Below the pieces are notes generated by a model. It saw only the letters and a program-made list of their open reading frames with translations. It was not told the DNA's origin and did not search any database. A stretch of 10,103 bases of DNA, taken from NCBI GenBank assembly GCA_016181325.1, contig JACOZO010000043.1, positions 1 through 10,103 of the forward strand. Direction: 5' to 3'. Positions within the stretch are counted from its first letter, which is position 1; each line of letters begins with the position of its first letter. Below, piece by piece: positions 1 through 5,519 of the stretch. The DNA comes from Candidatus Woesearchaeota archaeon (GTDB lineage Archaea; Nanobdellota; Nanobdellia; Woesearchaeales; GW2011-AR4). Made by a program: the position numbers and the translations under genes.

Positions 1-675
1 GGCGGGATTTCCTATATGAATGAAATTGAGTGGCTCGAAGATGCAGGCATAGATTCCCAGATAGGAATGGCTTTGTACACCGGCAAAATCAGCTTGCCAA
101 AGGCATTTATCTCTGTTTTGGATTTCAGTAAAAACAATGGATTGATCCCAACAATAGTCCAGGATGAGCAAAAGCAGGTATTGATGCTCGCATTTTCCAG
201 CAAAGAATCTCTGCGTAAGGCATTGGCTGAAGGAAGGGCTGCCTATTTCAGCAGGTCAAGAAAAATGCTTTGGACTAAAGGAGAAACTTCCGGCAATTAT
301 CAGGAAATTCTAAAGGCCAGATACGATTGTGATAGGGACACGTTGCTTTTTACCGTCAAACAGAAGAATGCTGCCTGCCACGAAGGAAAATATTCTTGTT
401 TTGCTGAAAAAGAATTCAATTTTCAGGAATTGTATGACGTGATAGAAAGCAGAATAAAAAATCCTATTGCCAATTCATACACGTCAAAAATTGCCTCAAG
501 TGAAAGCAGGATTAAGCAGAAGATAAAGGAAGAATGCATGGAAATTTTGGCATACAAAGATAAAAATAATCTGATTTGGGAAATATCAGATTTGCTTTAC
601 TTTATTTTTGTCTTGATGGCTAAGAATAAAATTCAGATTAAGGATGTTGAAAATGAATTATGGAGAAGAAGATGA
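1..675 (+). CDS. hisIE: HisA(C-terminus)-HisI-HisE fusion, 5' partial: phosphoribosyl-AMP cyclohydrolase / phosphoribosyl-ATP pyrophosphatase
   Basis: Catalyses steps 2 and 3 of histidine synthesis: HisE hydrolyses PR-ATP to PR-AMP, then HisI opens the adenine ring. The frame is open from base 1. Numbering from the first codon, residues 1-35 (GGIS, then GMALYTGKISL) match the last strand and helix of HisA, the next enzyme after HisIE, so the protein very likely starts upstream as a HisA fusion; the ATG at 16 is probably an internal Met. HisI spans about 42-135: SRSR, KGETSG, the metal-binding D109-C110-D111-x-D113, and Zn cysteines C126 and C133. HisE spans about 138-224: the NSYT motif, then the MazG-like helices with E177/E178/E181 and E194/D197. 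All expected metal and catalytic residues of HisI and HisE are present. It ends in ATGA overlap with hisD, so the two are co-translated. HisIE is certain; the HisA part is inferred from about 35 residues. Confidence 0.93.
   Translation, partial: GGISYMNEIEWLEDAGIDSQIGMALYTGKISLPKAFISVLDFSKNNGLIPTIVQDEQKQVLMLAFSSKESLRKALAEGRAAYFSRSRKMLWTKGETSGNYQEILKARYDCDRDTLLFTVKQKNAACHEGKYSCFAEKEFNFQELYDVIESRIKNPIANSYTSKIASSESRIKQKIKEECMEILAYKDKNNLIWEISDLLYFIFVLMAKNKIQIKDVENELWRRR
662..665 (+). promoter_or_regulatory. Shine-Dalgarno site deciding the hisD start
   Basis: GGAG lies 6 bases before the ATG at 672, the usual spacing. The alternative in-frame ATG at 660 has only AAGGA at 640-644, 15 bases away. 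This favours 672 as the hisD start, giving a 4-base ATGA overlap with the upstream gene. Confidence 0.65.
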
Positions 676-1901
676 AAGAGATAAACAAGACTGTCAACAA
701 AATAATTGAAGATGTAAAAAGTAAAGGAGATGCTGCAATTAGATATTACACCAAAAAATTTGATAACATTGAATTGGGATCACCTTCAGTTACAAAACTG
801 GATATTAAATCTGCATATAAACAAGTTGACAAAGAAACGATAAAAACCCTGAAATTTGCGAAGAAAAACATAGAGTTTTTTGCAAGACAGCAATTAAAGC
901 AGTTCAGGAATTTTGAAGTGAGGAACAATGGGGTTAGATTAGGGCAAAGAGTAATCCCAATAGAAAAAATTGGTGTTTACATCCCAGGAGGCAACTATCC
1001 GCTTCCTTCAACTGCATTAATGTGTATTATCCCGGCAAAATTAGCAGGGGTTAAACAAATAATAGCCTGCTCTCCAAAAATAAAGGCAGAAACAATTGTT
1101 GCCGCCGATATCGCAGGAGCAGATAAGATTTTCAGGATTGGAGGAGCGCAGGCAATAGCGGCAATGGCATATGGGACAAAACAAATCCCTAAAGTTGATA
1201 AGATTGTAGGACCCGGGAATATTTATGTTACTGCTGCTAAAAAAGCAGTTTATGGAGATTGCGGAATTGACTTTTTGGCAGGGCCAAGTGAAATTATGAT
1301 TATTGCGGATGAAACTGGAAATGCTGAGTATATTGCGGCTGATTTGCTTGCACAGGCAGAGCACGATATAAATGCTAAAACATATCTAGTAACTACATCA
1401 AAAGAATTAGCCAGAAAAGTAAATGCGCAAATTAAAATTCAGTTGCCTAGATTAAAAACTAAAAGAATAGCAGGATTATCTTTAAAAAATGGAGATATAC
1501 TCATTGTTAAAAATTTGAATGATGCTGTAAAGATAGCTAATGAAAAAGCACCGGAACACTTGGAAATACAGGTAAAAAATCCGGAAGCGATAGTCAGAAA
1601 ATTGAAAAATTACGGCTCATTGTTTGTAGGAGAGAATACTGCGGAAGTTTTCGGAGATTATTGCAGTGGCATTAATCACGTGCTTCCAACAAATGGTGCA
1701 GCCAGATATGCCGGAGGATTATCAGTAAAAGACTTTGTAAAGATTGTGACGTATCAGAAGTTTGATAGGAAGGTTCCAAAAGACATGATTAAGGCAGCTT
1801 CAAAACTGGCAGATATAGAAGGGCTTGATGCGCACAGAAGGGCGGCTGTAATCAGATTGAAGAATACTAAGATAGTGCAAACCTCATTAACAGGTAAATG
1901 A
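672..1901 (+). CDS. hisD: Histidinol dehydrogenase
   Basis: Zn-dependent, NAD-linked oxidation of L-histidinol through histidinal to histidine, the last two steps of the pathway, in the cytoplasm. With the start at 672 it has 409 residues, slightly shorter than E. coli HisD (434). Family motifs are intact: the IDFLAGPSE signature, LAQAEHD with Zn ligands Q228 and H231, the catalytic pair E295-H296 in APEHLE, Zn ligand D329 in GDYCSGINHVLPT, and Zn ligand H388 in EGLDAHRRA. Nothing is missing, so an active enzyme is expected. The start at 672 is chosen because of the ATGA overlap and the GGAG at 662-665; an ATG at 660 would add four residues. It sits directly after the HisIE domains, the same I-E-D order as the fungal HIS4 fusion. 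The gene is very AT-rich (AAA, ATA and TTA codons), unlike pyrG next door. Confidence 0.97.
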   Translation: MKEINKTVNKIIEDVKSKGDAAIRYYTKKFDNIELGSPSVTKLDIKSAYKQVDKETIKTLKFAKKNIEFFARQQLKQFRNFEVRNNGVRLGQRVIPIEKIGVYIPGGNYPLPSTALMCIIPAKLAGVKQIIACSPKIKAETIVAADIAGADKIFRIGGAQAIAAMAYGTKQIPKVDKIVGPGNIYVTAAKKAVYGDCGIDFLAGPSEIMIIADETGNAEYIAADLLAQAEHDINAKTYLVTTSKELARKVNAQIKIQLPRLKTKRIAGLSLKNGDILIVKNLNDAVKIANEKAPEHLEIQVKNPEAIVRKLKNYGSLFVGENTAEVFGDYCSGINHVLPTNGAARYAGGLSVKDFVKIVTYQKFDRKVPKDMIKAASKLADIEGLDAHRRAAVIRLKNTKIVQTSLTGK

Positions 1902-1918
1902 ATCAAGTCATTCACAGA

Positions 1919-1936
1919 TTTGCCTATTTCCTTTCA
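1919..1936 (+). terminator. Possible pyrimidine/T-rich terminator of the his operon
   Basis: A T/C-rich tract (TTTGCCTATTTCCTTTC) begins 17 bases after the hisD stop with no hairpin. Archaeal RNA polymerase often ends transcription on such tracts. It is short and interrupted, so this is tentative. Confidence 0.3.
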
Positions 1937-1968
1937 ATATAGAAAGATAATCCTGATTATTCACCAAT

Positions 1969-1986
1969 CCAAAACCTATAAATAAA
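1969..1986 (+). promoter_or_regulatory. Archaeal promoter (BRE + TATA box) for the pyrG transcript
   Basis: CCAAAA at 1969-1974 followed by TATAAATAAA at 1977-1986 resembles an archaeal BRE plus TATA box. The box centre is about 25 bases before an ATG at 2007 and about 93 bases before the pyrG ATG at 2075. By the spacing seen at other genes in this window, the transcript would start near 2007, giving a leader of about 68 bases. Confidence 0.6.
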
Positions 1987-2006
1987 GCTTATTTTATTTG
2001 TGATAA

Positions 2007-2090
2007 ATGCAACTGCAAAATTTGCTTGATTCTGGTGTTTGTTGTGGCGGTGCTCTGTTGTGGCGGTGCTCTCCATGCCTAAATACATAG
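2007..2090 (+). CDS. Possible 27-codon leader ORF overlapping the pyrG start
   Basis: An ATG at 2007 opens a 27-codon frame ending at TAG 2088-2090, 16 bases inside pyrG and in a different frame. The predicted peptide is small, with four cysteines (C12, C13, C21, C24) and six leucines. Two things raise it above noise: the ATG lies about 25 bases after the TATA box, where a leaderless transcript would start, and its stop overlaps the pyrG start, which would allow termination-reinitiation coupling. No homolog is recognised, and an ORF this short can occur by chance. Confidence 0.27.
   Translation: MQLQNLLDSGVCCGGALLWRCSPCLNT
2040..2071 (+). repeat. Perfect 16-bp tandem duplication at the pyrG ribosome binding site
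   Basis: The unit TGTTGTGGCGGTGCTC occurs twice head to tail (2040-2055 and 2056-2071). The second copy supplies GGTG at 2065-2068, complementary to the CACC of an archaeal 16S rRNA 3' end and 6 bases before the pyrG ATG at 2075. The first copy holds an identical GGTG at 2049-2052, too far from the ATG to serve it directly. Confidence 0.9.
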
Positions 2091-3793
2091 TCGTTGCCGG
2101 CGGGGTGATGAGCGGCGTCGGAAAGGGCGTGACATCAGCTTCCATTGGGAAAATTCTCCAGGAGCACGGCTTCAAGACGACTGCAATCAAGATTGACCCG
2201 TACATAAATTATGACGCTGGAACCCTAAGGCCGACGGAGCACGGCGAAGTCTGGGTCACAGATGACGGGGGGGAGATAGACCAGGACCTGGGCACTTATG
2301 AAAGGTTCATGGACATGGACATCCCCAGGAAAAACAACCTGACAACAGGGCAGATCTACAAGGCAGTCATTGACAGGGAGAGGGCAGGCAAATACCTGGG
2401 AGAAACTGTCCAGTTCATACCCCACATACCGGAAGAGATCAAGAACAGGATAAAAGACGCTTCTGATGAATACGACTTTGTGATTGTCGAGATTGGCGGC
2501 ACGATCGGCGATTATGAGAACATCCCCTTCCTGTTTGCCATGAAAAGCCTTGAGAGAAGTGTTGGCGAGAAAAACATGATTTACATCCTGATAACATACT
2601 TGCCCATCCCGAGCCACATAGAAGAGATGAAGACAAAGCCCACGCAGCAGGCGATAAGGCTGCTTTCAGAATCAGGCATTTTCCCGGATTTCATAATTTG
2701 CAGGGCGAAAAAGCCCCTTGACATCGTGAGGAAAAAGAAGATTGAGACCTATGCCAACATAATTTCAGAGCACGTGATTTCCGAGCCCGACATAGACACA
2801 GTGTACCAGATACCCCTGGACCTTGAGAGGGAGAAGCTGGGAGAAAAGATACTGAGGCAGTTTGGCATGAAGTCAAGAAAGGAGCCCAATTGGGAAGGCT
2901 GGAAAAAGCTTGTTGAGAAAATAAGGGCTCCAAAAAATACAATAAAAATCGCAATTGTCGGGAAGTATATTGACATCGGGGATTATGCGCTTGCCGATTC
3001 CTATGTCAGCATCAACCAGTCATTGATGCATGCAGGAGCAGAGCTGAATGTCGGCATTGACATCAACTGGCTTGACTCAAAGATGTTTGAAAAAGACAAA
3101 AACTCAGTCAGCGTCCTGAAGAAATATGGCGGCATAATAGTTCCTGGGGGCTTTGGAAGCTCAGGCGTGGAAGGGAAGATAATGGCCATAAATTACGCAA
3201 GGGAAAATAATATACCATTCCTTGGGTTATGCTACGGCCTGCAATTGGCAACAATTGAATTTGCAAGGAATGTCTGCGGCATCAAGGATGCGAATACCAC
3301 TGAAGTGAATGCAAAAACAGGCGCTCCTGTCATTGACGTCCAGGTGTCGCAGAAGGACATCCTTGACAAGGGCATGTACGGCGGCACGATGCGCCTTGGG
3401 GCGTATGCTGCCGTTATGAAGGAAAGGACAAAAATCCTGAAGCTTTACGAGGAGACCGGAAGGCTTGCAGATGATGAGAAAAGGATTGCGGAGCTTGCAA
3501 AGGACAAGACCCAGAAGTTCAGGCTTGGCATCCTTCCAAAGGAGCACAAGGCAGTCCTGGAAAGGCACAGGCATAGGTACGAGGTGAACCCCGCTTACAT
3601 CCAGCAGCTTGAGTCAAAAGGCATGATATTCTCAGGCTATCATGAAAGGGAGGACGGCACTAAACTGATGGAATACATAGAATTGCCAAACCATCCATAT
3701 TTTGTGGGGACACAGGCCCATCCGGAATTCAAGTCAAGGATGGGGAATCCAAGCCCTCTGTTTTACGGGTTTGTTAAGGCGTGTGTTAAGTGA
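2075..3793 (+). CDS. pyrG: CTP synthase (glutamine-hydrolysing)
   Basis: Makes CTP from UTP, ATP and glutamine; cytoplasmic. It has 572 residues against 545 in E. coli. The N-terminal amidoligase domain (about 1-280) has the P-loop GGVMSGVGKG with K17, then IKIDPYIN, DAGT, EHGEV, the acidic DDGGEID segment and KTKPTQ. The glutaminase domain (about 300-572) has GLCYG with nucleophile C386, and H549 and E551 in QAHPE, so the triad is complete. The wording of the synthase domain (SGVGKG, IDPYIN-DAGT, NNLTTGQIY) is nearer to eukaryotic CTP synthases than to the E. coli type. About 51 residues separate GAY444 from ERHRHRYE (496-503), where E. coli has about 20: a charged insertion of about 30 residues. 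The start at 2075 fits the family N-terminus (MPKYIVVAGG) and the GGTG at 2065-2068; a start at 2039 would add 12 residues unlike the family. Confidence 0.97.
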   Translation: MPKYIVVAGGVMSGVGKGVTSASIGKILQEHGFKTTAIKIDPYINYDAGTLRPTEHGEVWVTDDGGEIDQDLGTYERFMDMDIPRKNNLTTGQIYKAVIDRERAGKYLGETVQFIPHIPEEIKNRIKDASDEYDFVIVEIGGTIGDYENIPFLFAMKSLERSVGEKNMIYILITYLPIPSHIEEMKTKPTQQAIRLLSESGIFPDFIICRAKKPLDIVRKKKIETYANIISEHVISEPDIDTVYQIPLDLEREKLGEKILRQFGMKSRKEPNWEGWKKLVEKIRAPKNTIKIAIVGKYIDIGDYALADSYVSINQSLMHAGAELNVGIDINWLDSKMFEKDKNSVSVLKKYGGIIVPGGFGSSGVEGKIMAINYARENNIPFLGLCYGLQLATIEFARNVCGIKDANTTEVNAKTGAPVIDVQVSQKDILDKGMYGGTMRLGAYAAVMKERTKILKLYEETGRLADDEKRIAELAKDKTQKFRLGILPKEHKAVLERHRHRYEVNPAYIQQLESKGMIFSGYHEREDGTKLMEYIELPNHPYFVGTQAHPEFKSRMGNPSPLFYGFVKACVK

Positions 3794-3810
3794 ATATTCT
3801 CTGAAAAAAG

Positions 3811-3818
3811 ATTTAAAA
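3811..3818 (+). promoter_or_regulatory. TATA box for the gene at 3838, leaderless spacing
   Basis: ATTTAAAA, preceded by the A-rich stretch GAAAAAAG at 3803-3810, is centred about 24-27 bases before ATG 3838 and ATG 3841. There is no Shine-Dalgarno site before the start, which fits a leaderless mRNA. Confidence 0.55.
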
Positions 3819-3837
3819 CGACTGTCATTTCCCTTGT

Positions 3838-4527
3838 ATGATGGGCAATAAGATTTCTGCACTAGAGTATGCACTGGCGTTAGATATAAGAGCAGACATA
3901 AGGGACCATAAGGAAACTCTCGGTGATGCCGACAGGACAAAACTTAACAGGTTGAGGGATTATTCAGCATTCTCCTGGGCACACATTCAGAGGTATTTGC
4001 CTCCTGCTATTGGTCTTTTGGGGCTGGAGGAGATACTGGCTCAAGGCAGGCTTGAACAGGGCGCTGTAAAGGTAGCCGCTGCCGCTTCTGCCATTGTATT
4101 TGATGTATATTTGAGAATATTTGGCACAAACGTGAGCAGGGCCCATGCTGTCATCGATTACTTAACGGGAAAAGATGTCACGGAATATGTCAAGGTGTAT
4201 GAGCCTCTTGTCAGGAAAATGGCCCATAGAGTGCCTTTATCAAAAGTAATGGATTACTGGATCCATCTTAGATCCTATATTTACAGGTTCGGATATGCAT
4301 CTTTAGAAGTCCATGGCATGATGAAAGTATTTAACGCAGATTATATCCAAGGAGTAGCCGAAGTAGGGGTAGGCATTTACAAAAACTTTGGAGACTACAG
4401 GACTATTCAGCAGCGAAGGGTCTGGTTGGGTTTTCATGAAAGGGTCAAGAAAAGTGGAGCATTGCCTGATATCACAGGAAATGTAGATTCTCAAGTGGAT
4501 TTAAAATCAGGGGAAGCAGCAAGCTGA
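3838..4527 (+). CDS. Protein of unknown function, 229 aa, with hydrophobic helices
   Basis: I do not recognise this protein. It is 229 residues, predicted mostly helical, with a charged N-terminus (residues 1-42). Two hydrophobic stretches at about 53-64 and 76-95 (rich in Ala, Val and Ile) could be membrane or buried helices. A region rich in Tyr, His and Arg (about 100-205) follows, and the acidic/polar tail 206-229 looks disordered. There are no cysteines and no obvious catalytic motif. Start is ATG 3838, or ATG 3841 one codon later; neither has a ribosome binding site, and a TATA box 24-27 bases upstream suggests a leaderless transcript. It has its own promoter between pyrG and secF, so it need not be functionally tied to either. 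Codon use resembles neighbouring genes, and the frame is long and clean, so it is likely real. Confidence 0.75.
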   Translation: MMGNKISALEYALALDIRADIRDHKETLGDADRTKLNRLRDYSAFSWAHIQRYLPPAIGLLGLEEILAQGRLEQGAVKVAAAASAIVFDVYLRIFGTNVSRAHAVIDYLTGKDVTEYVKVYEPLVRKMAHRVPLSKVMDYWIHLRSYIYRFGYASLEVHGMMKVFNADYIQGVAEVGVGIYKNFGDYRTIQQRRVWLGFHERVKKSGALPDITGNVDSQVDLKSGEAAS

Positions 4528-4542
4528 CAGACTACCATAACA

Positions 4543-4554
4543 TTTATTAAATAT
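4543..4554 (+). promoter_or_regulatory. TATA box of the secF-secD operon
   Basis: TTTATTAAATAT is centred about 32 bases before the secF ATG at 4581, giving an expected leader of only about 5 bases. No Shine-Dalgarno site is seen before secF. Confidence 0.5.
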
Positions 4555-4580
4555 CACTTTTACTTGAATTCCTTAACAAT

Positions 4581-5504
4581 ATGGAAGGGAACAAGCAGTC
4601 ATGGTTGCTGGGCATCTACGACAGAAAATACAAGCAGCTTCTTGTCATACCGTTCGTCATATTGTTCATAGCGCTTTCCCTCATATTCTACAAATACGCG
4701 ACGACAGGTGAATTCCTTAACAAGGACATTTCGCTTAAAGGAGGCATAATACTTACGCTCCCTTTAAAGGACTCGAGGCTGGTGCCGCAGCAGCTCGAGG
4801 ATTCCTTGCAGAATAAATACCCGGGAAATGACATATCGGTGAGGAGCCTGAAGAATCTCGGCGTGCAGGAAGGGTTCATAATCGAGGCGGACATAGACTC
4901 TGCCGACAAAGGCCAGATTGACTCATTCCTGGCTGATGTGGAAAGCCTTATCGGCGCCAAATTGGGGGATGTGCATTACGGCATTGAGACTGTTGGCTCT
5001 TCCCTTGGTCAGAATTTCTTCAGGGAGTCATTGAAAATGCTGTTCTTCGCTTTCCTGTTCATGGGAATCGTAGTGTTCATATATTTCAGGACATTCATAC
5101 CAAGCATTGCTATCATACTTGCCGCATTCTCCGACATGGCTGTCGCGCTTGCCGTCATAAACCTAATGGGGATAAAGATAGGGACAGCAGGCATTGCAGG
5201 ATTCCTCATGCTCATTGGCTATTCAATAGACACAGACATACTCCTGACTGTAAGGGTGCTCAAGAGGAAAGAAGGCACAATCATGGACAGGGTCTACAGC
5301 TCGATAAAGACTGGGATGACTGAAACGATAACGGCAATTGTAGCCGTCACAGTGGCTATGCTTGTCACCCAGTCAGAAGTGATCAAGCAGATAATGCTCA
5401 TCCTCCTGATAGGATTGGCAGCCGACATAATATTCACATGGATACAGAACGTAAGCCTGCTGAGGATATACCTGGAAAGAAAGGGAAAGAAGGCGCTGGA
5501 GTAA
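4581..5504 (+). CDS. secF: Protein-export membrane protein SecF
   Basis: SecF works with SecD as an accessory complex of the Sec translocon, helping protein movement across the membrane using the ion gradient; archaea have no SecA. The protein is 307 residues, typical for SecF. TM1 is at about 19-41, then the conserved DISLKGG motif (D49-G55), an extracytoplasmic domain to about 145, and five further membrane helices between about 150 and 300. The archaeal SecF signature IGYSIDTDILL (D217 and D219) sits in the TM4 region, followed by a basic RVLKRKEG loop. It lies 15 bases before secD. The order secF then secD, reversed from bacterial secDF, is as I recall usual in archaea. The first-gene promoter and near-leaderless start imply co-transcription with secD. 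Confidence 0.95.
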   Translation: MEGNKQSWLLGIYDRKYKQLLVIPFVILFIALSLIFYKYATTGEFLNKDISLKGGIILTLPLKDSRLVPQQLEDSLQNKYPGNDISVRSLKNLGVQEGFIIEADIDSADKGQIDSFLADVESLIGAKLGDVHYGIETVGSSLGQNFFRESLKMLFFAFLFMGIVVFIYFRTFIPSIAIILAAFSDMAVALAVINLMGIKIGTAGIAGFLMLIGYSIDTDILLTVRVLKRKEGTIMDRVYSSIKTGMTETITAIVAVTVAMLVTQSEVIKQIMLILLIGLAADIIFTWIQNVSLLRIYLERKGKKALE

Positions 5505-5519
5505 GCGAATAGAAACAAA

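Noticed and set aside
2039..2074. A 12-residue extension of PyrG from a start at 2039
   Set aside because: The extra residues do not match the family, lie in the tandem repeat, and lack a ribosome binding site; ATG 2075 gives the family N-terminus with GGTG 6 bases upstream.
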